Shown here: positions 10,066 through 20,461 of the stretch, piece by piece
How the letters are laid out: every line of letters begins with the position of its first letter
Position numbering within the stretch: the first letter of the stretch is position 1
Assembly: GCF_016907815.1 (NCBI RefSeq)
Contig: NZ_JAFBCQ010000001.1
Span: 2,790,001 to 2,854,000, forward strand
Source of the DNA: Microbacterium aurum
GTDB taxonomy: Bacteria > Actinomycetota > Actinomycetes > Actinomycetales > Microbacteriaceae
Direction: 5' to 3'
Length of the DNA stretch: 64,000 nucleotides
Program-made: the position numbers and the translations under genes
The notes under the pieces: model-generated
Seen by the model: only the letters and a program-made list of their open reading frames with translations
What the model was told of the DNA's origin: nothing
Database searches by the model: none

Positions 10066-11105
10066 CAGACCACCATTCCGAACTGCTCACTGAAGCGGAC
10101 ATCGCCCTCGGCCATGTCGCGCATGTCCTGCACGTCGGAGCGGAACATGAGCGCCCGCTCCACCCCCATCCCGAACGCGAACCCGGAGTAGACATCGGGG
10201 TCGATGCCGGCGGCGCGCAGCACGTTGGGGTTCACCATCCCGCATCCGCCCCACTCGATCCAGCGGGCACCGCCCTTGAAGCTCGGGTGCCAGAGGTCGA
10301 GCTCGGCGGAGGGCTCGGTGAACGGGAAGAAATTGGTGCGGAACCGGGTCTTCGCCTCGGGTCCGAACAGCTGGCGGGCGACGTGGTCGAGCGTCCCCTT
10401 GAGGTTCGCCATCGTGATGCCCTTGTCGACCACGAGCCCCTCGAACTGCACGAACGCCGGCAGGTGCGTCGCGTCGAACTCGTCGGTGCGGTAGACGCGG
10501 CCGGGGCACAGCACGTAGATCGGCACATCGCGCTCCAGCATGGAGCGCACCTGCACGGGGCTCGTGTGGGTGCGCATGACGAGGTGACGCGACGGCGGGT
10601 CGACGTAGAACGTGTCCTGTTCCTGGCGGGCGGGGTGGTCGACGTCGAAGTTCAGCGCGTCGAAGTTGAACCACTCGTGCTCGAGCTCGGGGCCCTCGGC
10701 GATCTCCCAACCCATGCCGACGAACAGGTCGGCGATCTCCTCCTGCAGGAGCGAGACGGGATGCCGGGCACCGACGCGCCCCCGAGGGGCGATCGCGGTG
10801 ATGTCGACCCGCTCGGCCTCCAGCCGCGCGGCGTCCTCGGCCGCGGCGAGCGCGGCTTCGCGGGCGACGAGCGCCTGGTTCACCTGACCGCGCGCCTGCC
10901 CGACGAGCTTGCCGAACGCAGCCTTCTGATCGTTCGGGACGTTCCGCAGCTGGGCGTTCAGCCGTGCGAGCGGCGAGCCCTCGCCGCTGTGCGCCGCCCG
11001 GGCGGCCTTGAGGTCCGCCGTGGAGCCGGCCGCGGCGGTCGCCGCCAGCGCGTCGGCGACGGCGGCATCCACTGCTTCTTGCGTGATCTCGGGTGCGTCA
11101 GACAC
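10065..11105 (-). CDS. pheS: Phenylalanyl-tRNA synthetase alpha subunit
   Basis: Catalytic subunit, 346 residues. An N-terminal coiled-coil arm (residues ~1-95, Ala/Glu rich) is followed by the class II core: motif 2 region CPGRVYRTDEFDATH, the QFEGLVVDKG segment and motif 3 GFAFGMGVERALM. Start is taken as GTG 11105 because a TAGACT -10 lies eight bases upstream with no Shine-Dalgarno. The frame stays open further upstream but those codons would precede the promoter. Co-transcribed with pheT through a 1-bp stop/start overlap. No T-box leader or Phe-rich leader peptide is visible. Confidence 0.97.
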   Translation of the reverse strand: MSDAPEITQEAVDAAVADALAATAAAGSTADLKAARAAHSGEGSPLARLNAQLRNVPNDQKAAFGKLVGQARGQVNQALVAREAALAAAEDAARLEAERVDITAIAPRGRVGARHPVSLLQEEIADLFVGMGWEIAEGPELEHEWFNFDALNFDVDHPARQEQDTFYVDPPSRHLVMRTHTSPVQVRSMLERDVPIYVLCPGRVYRTDEFDATHLPAFVQFEGLVVDKGITMANLKGTLDHVARQLFGPEAKTRFRTNFFPFTEPSAELDLWHPSFKGGARWIEWGGCGMVNPNVLRAAGIDPDVYSGFAFGMGVERALMFRSDVQDMRDMAEGDVRFSEQFGMVV

Positions 11106-11113
11106 AAGAGCCG

Positions 11114-11119
11114 AGTCTA
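11114..11119 (-). promoter_or_regulatory. -10 hexamer of pheST (near-leaderless)
   Basis: Minus-strand TAGACT eight bases before the GTG start of pheS. The -35 region is weak. It lies in the 136-bp gap after the importer operon. Confidence 0.5.
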
Positions 11120-11241
11120 CCGGCGGGCCGCCCCCTGCCCGTCGCACCCACTCGCCCGCACCCGTCCGCTCGCCCGGACTATCGACACCCCAACGCAGAA
11201 TCGGAGATGGTGAACGGATTCGGATGCGCGCGCCGGACGGA

Positions 11242-12183
11242 CTAGACGAGACCGCCGCGGGTGTTCTCCGACCTGCGCGCCTCGGCATTCGCCTGGGCCA
11301 AGGCGATCGCCCGGGTCGGATCCGCGGTGTCGTCCGCCGCCCGCGTGCGCGACCCGCGCTTGCCGCCGCTCGCCGTGCGGCGCGCGAGCCATCTGGCGAA
11401 CCACGACAGCGTGAGGTTGATCGCGAGGTAGATGACGAGGCAGACGAAGAACAGCGAGAACAGGTACTTGTTGCCGAAGTAGCTGGCGAGACGGTTCATC
11501 ATGACGCGGACGAGCTCGTCGTACGCGACGATATAGCCGAGCGAGGTGTCCTTCAGCAGCACGACGAGCTGCGCGACGATGATCGGCAGCATCTGGCGGA
11601 ACGCCTGGGGGAACTCCACGAGCAGCTTCGCCTGCATCGTGCGCATGCCGACGCTGAGCGCGGCCTCGCGCTGCCCGCGCGGCAACGCCGCGAGCCCGGC
11701 GCGCAGCGCCTCACCGATCAGCGTGCCGTTGTACAGCGCCAGCGCGATCACGACCGCCCAGAACGACCCCGTGGACGCCACGAGGAGGATGAACAGCATC
11801 ATCAGCAGGACGGGCATGCCCCGCAGGAACTCGAGCACCCACGCCGTCGGGATGCGGATCCACGCGATCTCCGAGCTGCGCAGCAACGAGAACACGACGC
11901 CGAGCACGAGCGCGAACGCCGCGGCCACCGCGGCAGCCTGCAGCGTGCCGACGACACCGCGGCCGATCGACTCCCAGACGACCGGGTCACTGAAGATGTC
12001 CCAGCGCGAACCGTCGAGGATGGGTGCGACCTTCACCCCGCCCGACTCGCGGGGCTGCGCCAGCATCCACACCACCCAGCCGAGGATCCCGGCGATCAGC
12101 GCGCCGCCGACGAGCGAAGCGATGAGCGAGATACTCCGCGCGCGGGGCCCCGGTGCGTCGAACAGGACGCTTGCGCCGCTCAT
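11242..12183 (-). CDS. gluD: Polar amino-acid ABC importer permease (GluD type)
   Basis: Inner-membrane permease of about 313 residues of the HAAT/PAAT importer family. One N-terminal helix (ASLVGGALIAGILGWVVWML) and a periplasmic loop precede the conserved permease core; the EAA loop that contacts the ATPase is seen at EALRAGLAALPRGQREAALSVG. A long charged C-terminal tail (last ~45 residues) resembles Corynebacterium GluD. It overlaps gluC as ATGA. Glutamate as substrate is inferred from this gene layout; other acidic or polar amino acids are possible. Confidence 0.9.
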   Translation of the reverse strand: MSGASVLFDAPGPRARSISLIASLVGGALIAGILGWVVWMLAQPRESGGVKVAPILDGSRWDIFSDPVVWESIGRGVVGTLQAAAVAAAFALVLGVVFSLLRSSEIAWIRIPTAWVLEFLRGMPVLLMMLFILLVASTGSFWAVVIALALYNGTLIGEALRAGLAALPRGQREAALSVGMRTMQAKLLVEFPQAFRQMLPIIVAQLVVLLKDTSLGYIVAYDELVRVMMNRLASYFGNKYLFSLFFVCLVIYLAINLTLSWFARWLARRTASGGKRGSRTRAADDTADPTRAIALAQANAEARRSENTRGGLV

Positions 12184-12827
12184 CGCTTCACCACCAGCCG
12201 ACGCTCGAGCTGCGCGGCCGCGAAACCGAGCGGCACGGTGATGACGAGGTAGAGCGCGGCAGCCGTGGCGAGGATCGGGATCACCATGTTTCCGTTGTCG
12301 TTGGCGAGTTGGCGCGTCGCCGCGAAGATCTCCACGACGAAGAAGCCTCCCGCGACCGAGGTGTTCTTCGTCAGTGCGATGAACACATTGATCAGCGGCG
12401 GGATGGTCATCCGGAACGCCTGCGGCAGAACGACGAGGGACACGGTCTGACCGAACCCGAGACCGATGCTGCGGGCGGCCTCGGCCTGGCCCACCGGCAC
12501 GCCGTTGATGCCGGAGCGCAGCGCCTCGGCGACGAACGGAGAGGTGTAGTAGGCCAGCGCCGCGATGGCCAGTGCGAGGTAGGGGACGCGCACGCCGAGG
12601 AACGGCATGACGAACGCGAAGAAGAAGAAGACGAGCGTGAGGGGGGTGTTGCGGGCCAGTTCGGTCCACGCCGCCGCGAACCAGCGCAGCGAGGCGACGG
12701 GGGAGATCCGCATCGCCGCGATGACCGTGCCGAGGACGAGGGCGAGCACCCCCGAGACCGCCAGCAGGAGCAGGGTCACCCGGAACCCCTCCCAGAAGGT
12801 CGGGGCCAAGGACAGGTACTGATCCAC
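12180..12827 (-). CDS. gluC: Polar amino-acid ABC importer permease (GluC type)
   Basis: 215-residue permease with about five helices and the EAA motif at EALRSGINGVPVGQAEAARSIG. It pairs with the gluD product as a heterodimer. It is separated from the binding-protein gene by 73 bp containing a strong hairpin, which may let the binding protein be made in excess over the permeases. Start ATG 12827. Confidence 0.92.
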   Translation of the reverse strand: MDQYLSLAPTFWEGFRVTLLLLAVSGVLALVLGTVIAAMRISPVASLRWFAAAWTELARNTPLTLVFFFFAFVMPFLGVRVPYLALAIAALAYYTSPFVAEALRSGINGVPVGQAEAARSIGLGFGQTVSLVVLPQAFRMTIPPLINVFIALTKNTSVAGGFFVVEIFAATRQLANDNGNMVIPILATAAALYLVITVPLGFAAAQLERRLVVKR

Positions 12828-12861
12828 CCGTCGTTCCTCTCGTAGATTTCAGCAGAGACCG

Positions 12862-12894
12862 GGATGCCCCGGCCGGAGAGCGGCCGGGGCATCC
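12862..12894 (-). terminator. Intercistronic hairpin between gluB and gluC
   Basis: Perfect 14-bp inverted repeat (arms 12862-12875 and 12881-12894) with a 5-nt loop. There is no U-run after it on the minus strand, so it looks more like a 3'-end stabilising or partial-read-through hairpin than a full terminator. The arms begin and end with GGATGCC/GGCATCC. Confidence 0.55.
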
Positions 12895-12900
12895 GTCCAA

Positions 12901-13770
12901 TCAGTAGCGGTCGACGGCGGGCGGCTCGACGAAGTCGAGCACGGTGCCGGCGGTCTTGTTCCAGGCCTCCTCGTAGCGACCATCTGCGTAGATCTTCTCG
13001 AGGGTGTCGTTGATCCACATGCGGAAGTCGGTGTCATCGAGCTTCAGGCCGATGCCGTAGGGCTCCTGCGTGAAGGGCTTGCCGACGACCTTGAACTCGC
13101 CCTCGTTCTGCGCGGCGAGGCCGGCGAGGATGACGTTGTCGGTCGAGACGGCGACCACGTTGCCCTGGCGCAGCGGCTCGAGGCAGTTCGAGTAGGTGTC
13201 GGTGAGCACCGGCTCGGCGCCGAGCTCGGCGAGCTTCGCGGCCGGGGTCGACCCGGTGACGGAGCACACGGGCTTGCCCACGAGGTCCTTCTCGCTCTTG
13301 ATGTCGTCGTTGTCGGCGAGCACCAGGATCGACTGCCCGGCCATGTAATACGGACCGGCGAAGGACACGACCTCCTTGCGCTTGTCGTTGATCGTGTAGG
13401 TCGCGATGACCAGATCGACTTCGCCGTTCTGGATGAAGGGCTCGCGGTTGGCCGAGACCGCCTCCTTCCACGTGATCTTGTCTTCGGCGATGCCCAGTTC
13501 GCTGGCGATCAGCTTGCCGATCTCGACGTCGAAGCCTTCGGGCTTTCCGTCGGGGCCGACGAGACCGAACAACGGCTGGTCGAACTTCGTTCCGATGGTG
13601 ATCTCCCCGGCCTCGTTCAGCGCGGCCATCGTCGTGCCCGCCTCGAAGCTCACGTCCGGTTCCGGAGTGGCGCTGTCGGTGGCGGCAGGCGTCGAGCCGC
13701 CCGCGCACGCCGAGAGAGCCAGCGCGCCGGCGGCGGCAAGCGCGATCAGAGGAATTCGCATTCGCTTCAT
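12901..13770 (-). CDS. gluB: Amino-acid ABC transporter substrate-binding lipoprotein (GluB type)
   Basis: 289-residue extracellular binding protein. A basic start, a hydrophobic stretch and the lipobox L-S-A-C put the lipid-modified cysteine near residue 22, followed by a Thr/Ser/Pro linker. The mature domain has SBP_bac_3 hallmarks: FDVEIGKLIA, the segment ANREPFIQNGEVDLVIATYTIN, and the Cys pair (PVCSVTGST and NCLEPLRQG) expected to form a disulfide. First of three minus-strand genes gluB-gluC-gluD; the ATPase gene gluA is just upstream. Confidence 0.94.
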   Translation of the reverse strand: MKRMRIPLIALAAAGALALSACAGGSTPAATDSATPEPDVSFEAGTTMAALNEAGEITIGTKFDQPLFGLVGPDGKPEGFDVEIGKLIASELGIAEDKITWKEAVSANREPFIQNGEVDLVIATYTINDKRKEVVSFAGPYYMAGQSILVLADNDDIKSEKDLVGKPVCSVTGSTPAAKLAELGAEPVLTDTYSNCLEPLRQGNVVAVSTDNVILAGLAAQNEGEFKVVGKPFTQEPYGIGLKLDDTDFRMWINDTLEKIYADGRYEEAWNKTAGTVLDFVEPPAVDRY

Positions 13771-13841
13771 GTCATGTTCCTTTGCTGTGTGTTCGACCCC
13801 GAGGGGCCTCGGTCACGGCCGCCAGGCAGCCGGGTCTGGTG

Positions 13842-14630
<789 letters not shown>

Positions 14631-14636
14631 GGGGCC

Positions 14637-14642
14637 AGCCTA
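14637..14642 (-). promoter_or_regulatory. -10 hexamer of gluABCD (leaderless)
   Basis: Minus-strand TAGGCT, six bases before the gluA ATG. No recognisable -35. Confidence 0.55.
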
Positions 14643-14717
14643 GGCAGTACCCCCGTGGCCGACCGACGTTCTCCACAGATCTTGACCGAGTCGTAACCCG
14701 GTCGGAACATGTCCGCC

Positions 14718-15518
14718 TCAGGAGCCGGCGCGTTGCGCGAAGGCCGTCTCGTACAGGCAGACGCTCGCCGCCGTCGCGAGGTTCAGGGACTCCGCGCGTC
14801 CGTAGATCGGCAGGCGCAGCGCGAGATCCGCCAGGCCCCGCGACGACTCGTCGAGGCCGCGCGCCTCGTTGCCGAACAGCCACGCAGTGGGTTCGGCGAG
14901 CAGGTCGCGCCGGGCGAGGAAGTCGTCGCCGCCGACATCTGCGGCGATGACACGAAGGCCCGCCTCGTGCGCCCGCTCGACCACGGTGGACAGCTCGAGG
15001 CCGACCGCGATCGGCAGGTGGAACAGCGACCCGGTCGTCGCGCGGACGACCTTGGGGTTGTAGGGGTCGACGGTGCGCCCCGTGAGGACGACGGCGTCCG
15101 CCCCGGCGGCATCGGCGGCGCGGATGATCGTGCCGAGGTTGCCGGGGTCGCGCACCTCCTCGCAGATCGCGACGAGGCGGGGCCCGGCGGCGAAGACGTC
15201 CCGCAGGGACGTCGGCGACTGCCGCGCGACGGCGACGATGCCCTGCGGGGTGACCGTGTCGGCCATGGCGTCCAGGACCGCTTCGGTGGTGAGGACGATC
15301 TCGACCCCGGCATCCTTCGCCCCGTCGCGGATGTCCTGGTGGCGCTCCATCGCCGAGGGCGTCGCGAACACCTCGACGAGGGTGTCCGGGCGGAACGCCA
15401 GGGCCTCCCGAGCGGCCTGGGGGCCCTCGAGGAGGAACAGACCGGTCTCCTGCCGGGCGCTGCGCTTGGTCAGCTTGGCGACGGCGCGCACGCGGGGGGA
15501 ACGCGGGTTCTCGAGCAC
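14718..15518 (-). CDS. SpoU/TrmH-family RNA 2'-O-methyltransferase
   Basis: About 266 residues. The N-terminal substrate-binding domain (LFLLEGPQAAREAL) is followed by the SPOUT knot: motif 1 DPGNLGTIIRAADAAGADAVVL, motif 2 LFGNEARGLDE and motif 3 LNLATAASVCLYE, the last two forming the AdoMet pocket. Members methylate 23S rRNA or tRNA ribose; the exact target cannot be told. A GTG start six bases after a TAGGAT -10 marks it as leaderless and transcribed separately from rplT. In many actinobacteria this gene follows rplT and precedes pheST, as it nearly does here. Confidence 0.93.
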   Translation of the reverse strand: MLENPRSPRVRAVAKLTKRSARQETGLFLLEGPQAAREALAFRPDTLVEVFATPSAMERHQDIRDGAKDAGVEIVLTTEAVLDAMADTVTPQGIVAVARQSPTSLRDVFAAGPRLVAICEEVRDPGNLGTIIRAADAAGADAVVLTGRTVDPYNPKVVRATTGSLFHLPIAVGLELSTVVERAHEAGLRVIAADVGGDDFLARRDLLAEPTAWLFGNEARGLDESSRGLADLALRLPIYGRAESLNLATAASVCLYETAFAQRAGS

Positions 15519-15535
15519 GCTCTCATCCTACGGAG

Positions 15536-15567
15536 AAAGGGTGTCCCCCGAATGGAGGACACCCTTT
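15536..15567 (-). terminator. Terminator of infC-rpmI-rplT
   Basis: 11-bp perfect inverted repeat, arms AAAGGGTGTCC (15536-15546) and GGACACCCTTT (15557-15567), 10-nt loop, ending in TTT on the minus strand. It lies between the rplT stop and the trmH-like gene. Confidence 0.75.
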
Positions 15568-15587
15568 GCCGTGTGCTGCTGCGGTGC

Positions 15588-15968
15588 TTACGCCTTGGGC
15601 GCGTTGACGTCCGCGGGCAGAGCGTTCTTGGCCGTCTCGACGAGCGACGCGAACGTCTTGGGCTCGTTCACGGCGAGCTCGGCGAGCATGCGACGGTCGA
15701 CCTGCACACCCGCAAGGCCGAGACCCTGGATGAAACGGTTGTACGTCAGGCCGTTCGCGCGGCTGGCGGCGTTGATGCGCTGGATCCACAGGCGGCGGAA
15801 GTCGCCCTTGCGCTTGCGACGGTCGCGGTACGCGTAGACGAGCGAGTGGGTGACCTGCTCCTTCGCCTTGCGGTACAGGCGCGAACGCTGTCCGCGGTAA
15901 CCGGAGGCGCGCTCGAGGATGACGCGACGCTTCTTGTGGGCGTTGACAGCCCGCTTGACTCTAGCCAT
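15588..15968 (-). CDS. rplT: 50S ribosomal protein L20
   Basis: 126 residues, very basic, starting [15 protein letters not shown], with the L20 signature segment [20 protein letters not shown]. Binds 23S rRNA early in large-subunit assembly. Third gene of infC-rpmI-rplT. A short acidic tail ([10 protein letters not shown]) extends beyond the bacterial core, as in other actinobacteria. Whether L20 represses the operon as in E. coli cannot be judged. Confidence 0.99.
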   Translation of the reverse strand: MARVKRAVNAHKKRRVILERASGYRGQRSRLYRKAKEQVTHSLVYAYRDRRKRKGDFRRLWIQRINAASRANGLTYNRFIQGLGLAGVQVDRRMLAELAVNEPKTFASLVETAKNALPADVNAPKA

Positions 15969-15998
15969 TTCTTCTACTTCCTAACGTTGCGTCGGCGC

Positions 15999-16193
15999 TC
16001 AGATGCCGAGGAGCTTCTTGGCGACCTTGGCGTCGCCGGGAGCCAGGATCTTGTCGGCCGACAGGCGGCGGGTGCGCTTGGTCGGCTTGCCCTCGAAGTT
16101 GTGGCGGAGGTTCGCCTGCTGCTTCTTGATCTTTCCGCTACCGGTGACCTTGAAGCGCTTCTTGGCACCCGAGTGGGTCTTCTGCTTCGGCAT
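15999..16193 (-). CDS. rpmI: 50S ribosomal protein L35
   Basis: 64 residues with the classic start [20 protein letters not shown] and RRLSADK near the end. A GAAGGA Shine-Dalgarno precedes the ATG at 16193; the open frame upstream is not coding. Sits 58 bp after infC and 30 bp before rplT. Confidence 0.99.
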   Translation of the reverse strand: MPKQKTHSGAKKRFKVTGSGKIKKQQANLRHNFEGKPTKRTRRLSADKILAPGDAKVAKKLLGI

Positions 16194-16251
16194 GTCTCTA
16201 TCCTTCGTTGTGGTTCCCGCGGGGCGGGAGTCTGTGGTGCCGGTGACGCTG

Positions 16252-16875
<624 letters not shown>

Positions 16876-17139
16876 GCGGAACTCCTTAGTCGTACGGGTG
16901 GGTGCCACCGGGACACGGGAGGTGTCTCGGGCGGAAGAGTCTCACGTCCACCCCGCACGACGCGCACGTCGGCTTCGTCTGCACCCTGATCCCCGCCGCA
17001 GACCGGCGTGGCTACCCCGACGAGCGGGGCGGAGTGCGTGACCCGGTAGCCTGGAGCGGCAAGCGCGGGTGGGATGTGATCCTCTTTCGATCCGGAGCAG
17101 AACACTCCGGCGCCCGCTCAGTCTAGCAGAGAGCAGCAC
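16876..17139. other. Divergent intergenic region infC / DUF1844
   Basis: 264 bp without a gene. On the plus strand it holds a TAGCCT hexamer at 17047-17052 that could be the -10 of the DUF1844 gene and a 6-bp hairpin (CCGGAG 17092-17097 with CTCCGG 17105-17110). On the minus strand, GACAC/GTGTC pairing lies just before the infC ribosome site. No RNA gene is seen. Confidence 0.4.
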
Positions 17140-17535
17140 GTGGACACGATCGACGCCCCCGACCCGCACGACGCCGAGCGCCTGGCCCGCTGGGAGGAGC
17201 AGGAGCGCGCCGCCGCGGCGGCCAGCCGCGACATCGCCGACGTCCCCGCTGTCGAGGTGATCACGACCGCCGCCGTGCACCTCATGAGCGCCGCCGCCGT
17301 GAAGACGGGACTCGCCGACGACCCCGACACGCAGCTCGATCTGGATGAGGCGCGCAAGCTCATCAACGCCCTCGCCGGGCTCATCACCGCCGGCGCTCCC
17401 GAGATCAGCGACATGCACGCGCGGTCCCTCCGCGACGGCCTGCGCTCGCTGCAGCTGGCCTTCCGTGAGGCCTCCGTCATCCCGGACGCGATCGGCAAGG
17501 GTCCCGGCGAGAAGTGGACCGGGCCGGTCACCTGA
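17140..17535 (+). CDS. DUF1844 domain protein
   Basis: 131 residues, soluble and predicted largely helical. The conserved DUF1844 core is present: VEVITTAAVHLMSAAAVKTGL followed by LDEARKLINALAGLI. Starts at GTG 17140. It is encoded divergently from infC, an arrangement frequently seen in actinobacteria; its function is unknown. It ends 21 bp before the convergent SseB gene. Confidence 0.85.
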   Translation: MDTIDAPDPHDAERLARWEEQERAAAAASRDIADVPAVEVITTAAVHLMSAAAVKTGLADDPDTQLDLDEARKLINALAGLITAGAPEISDMHARSLRDGLRSLQLAFREASVIPDAIGKGPGEKWTGPVT

Positions 17536-17556
17536 CCCCGCGGAGCGGGTCTGGGG

Positions 17557-18342
17557 TCAGGCGCGGACGAGTTTGACCGTGAGCGAGTCGACGAGCACGG
17601 CGATGCGGTCGTCGGCCGCCCAGCGAGCGGCGAGCCGCTGCAGGACCGCGTCGAGCTCGCCCTGATCGAGCCCGTCGATCAGATGCAGCCGCACGACGAG
17701 CTCCGGGCCGCGCAGGCGCGCGTGCGGGTCGCCGGCCGCGACGGACAGATCGAGCACGCCCAGCTCACCGCCGATCGATTCCTGCAGCCCCGCGAAGACC
17801 TCCGGCGAGGCGTGCGCCGGCTCCCAGGGATGACCCTGCCCGATCGCCCAGACCGCGGGACGGCGCAACACGAACTCCGTGGCGGATGCCGGGTCGATGA
17901 CGATCAGATCGGTGTCATCGGCCGCGGCCGACAGCGCCGTGCGCACACCGTCGGCGGGCACTGGCCGCGCCTTCGGGTCCCACGCCGCCATCGCGGTCAC
18001 CGAGGTGAACACCGGCAGGACCTTGCGCCCGTCGGGAGCGGCCACGGTCACGATCGACAGCTCCTGCGTCTTGTCGACCGGCAGCCCGTACGGTCCGACC
18101 TCCGGTTCGAGCGCCTGGCCGGCGCTCCCCGTCTCCGCCACGAGCGGGATCAGCAGCCGCGCCGTGCGGTAGGCCTCGACCACGGCGACGGCGTCGCCCT
18201 GGCCGGCGTGGAACGCGGTCAGTGCCGCCAGCAGCGCCGGGTCGGCCGAGCCGTCGTCGCCGGAATGGGGATTCGGCTCGAACGAACGCCCCTCCCAGGG
18301 GACTCCGGCCGAGTCGGCGGGGTGCTCAGCCTGCGGCGACAT
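17557..18342 (-). CDS. SseB-family protein
   Basis: 261 residues. Contains the SseB-like fold segments [23 protein letters not shown] and [11 protein letters not shown]. The start ATG at 18342 lies inside the last codons of priA (17-bp overlap), so it is translated from the same mRNA as the his genes. SseB-type proteins are named after an E. coli serine-sensitivity locus; their biochemical role is not established, and no catalytic motif is visible here. Confidence 0.82.
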   Translation of the reverse strand: MSPQAEHPADSAGVPWEGRSFEPNPHSGDDGSADPALLAALTAFHAGQGDAVAVVEAYRTARLLIPLVAETGSAGQALEPEVGPYGLPVDKTQELSIVTVAAPDGRKVLPVFTSVTAMAAWDPKARPVPADGVRTALSAAADDTDLIVIDPASATEFVLRRPAVWAIGQGHPWEPAHASPEVFAGLQESIGGELGVLDLSVAAGDPHARLRGPELVVRLHLIDGLDQGELDAVLQRLAARWAADDRIAVLVDSLTVKLVRA

Positions 18343-19072
18343 CCAGCGCCTCAGCCAGCGTGAACGCTCCGGCGTAGAGAGCCTTGCCCACGATGGCGCC
18401 CTCCACACCGAGCGGGACGAGCTCGCGCAGCGCCGCGATGTCGTCGAGGTTGGAGATGCCGCCGGAGGCGACGACAGGCTTCACGGTGCGTGAGGTCACT
18501 TCGCGCAGCAGGTCGAGGTTCGGGCCCTTCAGCGTGCCGTCCTTGGTGACGTCGGTGACGACGTAACGGCTGCATCCGGCATCCTCCAGGCGCGCCAGCA
18601 CCTGCCACAGGTCGCCGCCGTCGCGGGTCCAGCCGCGGGCGGCCAGCGTCGTGCCGCGCACATCGAGCCCGACGGCGATGGCGTCGCCGTAGCGGCCGAT
18701 GACGTCGGCGGCCCATTCCGGGTTCTCCAGCGCGGCGGTGCCGAGGTTGATGCGCGCGGCCCCGGACTCCAACGCCGCCTCCAGCGTCGCGTCGTCGCGG
18801 ATGCCGCCGGACAGCTCCACCTGCACGCCCTTGAGCTGCTTGATGACCTTGCGCAGTACCGCCGCGTTGCTGCCGCGACCGAACGCGGCGTCGAGGTCGA
18901 CGAGGTGCACCCACTGCGCGCCGTCACGGGCCCAGGTCAGCGCCGCCTCGACGGGGTCGCCGTAGCTCGTCTCGGTGCCGGCCTCACCCTGCGTCAGCCG
19001 CACCGCCTTTCCGTCGGCGACGTCGACAGCAGGCAACAGGATCAGTTCGGGGGTCGACGCGAAATCGTTCAT
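18326..19072 (-). CDS. priA: Bifunctional ProFAR isomerase / PRA isomerase (PriA)
   Basis: (beta/alpha)8 barrel of 248 residues for the HisA step of histidine synthesis. In many actinobacteria the same enzyme also serves as TrpF; that dual role is inferred from family and taxon. Catalytic aspartates appear in [15 protein letters not shown] (strand 1) and [16 protein letters not shown] (strand 5), phosphate-binding loops in ELSGGIRDD and VVASGGISN. Follows hisH by 65 bp with a CTGGAG ribosome site. Confidence 0.95.
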   Translation of the reverse strand: MNDFASTPELILLPAVDVADGKAVRLTQGEAGTETSYGDPVEAALTWARDGAQWVHLVDLDAAFGRGSNAAVLRKVIKQLKGVQVELSGGIRDDATLEAALESGAARINLGTAALENPEWAADVIGRYGDAIAVGLDVRGTTLAARGWTRDGGDLWQVLARLEDAGCSRYVVTDVTKDGTLKGPNLDLLREVTSRTVKPVVASGGISNLDDIAALRELVPLGVEGAIVGKALYAGAFTLAEALDVAAG

Positions 19073-19137
19073 GGCTCCAGTGGGTGGGTCATCTCCCCGC
19101 GTGTGCGGGTGCGGTGAATGCAAGACAAGGAGAGAGA

Positions 19138-19794
19138 CTACCCGGCCGACGGCAACGCCGAGATCCAGTTGCCGAGCAGGCGGATGCCGGCGGCACCGCT
19201 CTTCTCGGGATGGAACTGCGTCGCCGACAGCGGTCCGTTCTCGACGGCCGCCAGGAACGGCGTACCGTAATCGCACCAGGTCAGCACCGGCTCGCGGAAC
19301 GGCCGCATGACCTCGAGCGACCAGTGCTGGGCGCCGTAGGAGTGCACGAAGTAGAAGCGCTCGTCGGCGATGCCGTCGAACAGCACCGAGCCCTCCCCCG
19401 CCCGGACGGTGTTCCACCCCATGTGCGGCAGCACGGGCGCATCGAGCTCGGTGACCGCGCCGGGCCATTCGCCGAGCCCCTCGGTCTCCTCACCGCGCTC
19501 GACCCCGTGCTCGAACAGCACCTGCATGCCGACGCAGATCCCGAGGACCGGACGCCCGCCGGCCAGCCGCCGTTCGATCGCCTCGTCGCCGCGGCTCGCC
19601 CGCAGCGCCTCCATGACGGCGCGGAACGCACCCACGCCGGGGACGACGAGACCCGCGGCATCCTGGATCAGTCCCCGATCCGCCGTCAGCCGGGCGTCCG
19701 CGCCGGCCGCCGCGAGCGCCTTGACGGCGGAGTGGACGTTGCCCGACCCGTAGTCCAGCACCGCGACGAGGGGCCGCGTCGCGGCGTCGGTCAC
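19138..19794 (-). CDS. hisH: Imidazole glycerol phosphate synthase, glutaminase subunit
   Basis: 218-residue class I glutamine amidotransferase that supplies ammonia to HisF. Catalytic triad visible: Cys in [12 protein letters not shown], His and Glu in TQFHPEKSG near the C-terminus; oxyanion strand [10 protein letters not shown] is intact. GTG start overlaps the hisB stop (GTGA). hisF is not in this window. Confidence 0.96.
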   Translation of the reverse strand: MTDAATRPLVAVLDYGSGNVHSAVKALAAAGADARLTADRGLIQDAAGLVVPGVGAFRAVMEALRASRGDEAIERRLAGGRPVLGICVGMQVLFEHGVERGEETEGLGEWPGAVTELDAPVLPHMGWNTVRAGEGSVLFDGIADERFYFVHSYGAQHWSLEVMRPFREPVLTWCDYGTPFLAAVENGPLSATQFHPEKSGAAGIRLLGNWISALPSAG

Positions 19795-20402
19795 AGCGCG
19801 CCCTTCGTGCTGGGAACGCCCTGCACCAGCGGGTCGAGCGCCTTCGCCTGCCGGAACGCCCGCGCGAACGCCTTGTACTCGGCCTCGGCGATGTGGTGCG
19901 GATCGCGACCGCCGAGCACCGTGACGTGGACCGTGAGGCCGCCGTTGAAGGCCAGCGCCTCGAACGTGTGCCGCACGAGCGATCCGGTGAAGTGGCCGCC
20001 GATGAGGTGGTGCTCGTAGCCGACGGGCTCGCCGGTGTGCACGAGATAGGGGCGCCCGCTGATGTCGACGACGGCCTGCGCCAGCGCCTCGTCCAGCGGC
20101 ACGAGCGCGTCGCCGTAGCGCGAGATGCCACTCTTGTCCCCCAGCGCCTGACGGATCGCCTGTCCCAGCACGATCGCGACGTCCTCGACGGTGTGGTGGG
20201 CGTCGATGTCGGTGTCGCCGGAGGCGCGCACCGTGAGATCGGTCAGCGAGTGCTTCGCGAACGCCGTCAGCAGGTGGTCGAAGAACGGCACCGTGGTGTC
20301 GATGTGGCTCTGACCGGTGCCGTCGAGGTCGAGCTCGAGTTCGACCGTCGATTCGCTCGTCGCGCGGCGGATCGCCGCCGTCCGGGACGCAGGAGTGCTC
20401 AT
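19791..20402 (-). CDS. hisB: Imidazoleglycerol-phosphate dehydratase
   Basis: 203 residues, the monofunctional actinobacterial form. Metal-binding His clusters [33 protein letters not shown] and [16 protein letters not shown] are all present. The ATG lies six bases after a TAGACT -10, so hisB heads its own leaderless transcript hisB-hisH-priA-SseB, separated by 59 bp from hisC. Confidence 0.97.
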   Translation of the reverse strand: MSTPASRTAAIRRATSESTVELELDLDGTGQSHIDTTVPFFDHLLTAFAKHSLTDLTVRASGDTDIDAHHTVEDVAIVLGQAIRQALGDKSGISRYGDALVPLDEALAQAVVDISGRPYLVHTGEPVGYEHHLIGGHFTGSLVRHTFEALAFNGGLTVHVTVLGGRDPHHIAEAEYKAFARAFRQAKALDPLVQGVPSTKGAL

Positions 20403-20461
20403 GCCGCGAGTCTATCGGCGCCGTGCGCCGCGCCGACGTCGGCCGGATGCCGCGACGCGGG

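Noticed and set aside
11106..11241. T-box or Phe-rich leader peptide before pheS
   Set aside because: No T-box sequence and no run of Phe codons; the promoter abuts the start codon.
16876..16908. GTG start for infC adding 11 residues
   Set aside because: No ribosome site, non-conserved residues, and it precedes a perfect AAGGAG placed for the ATC start.
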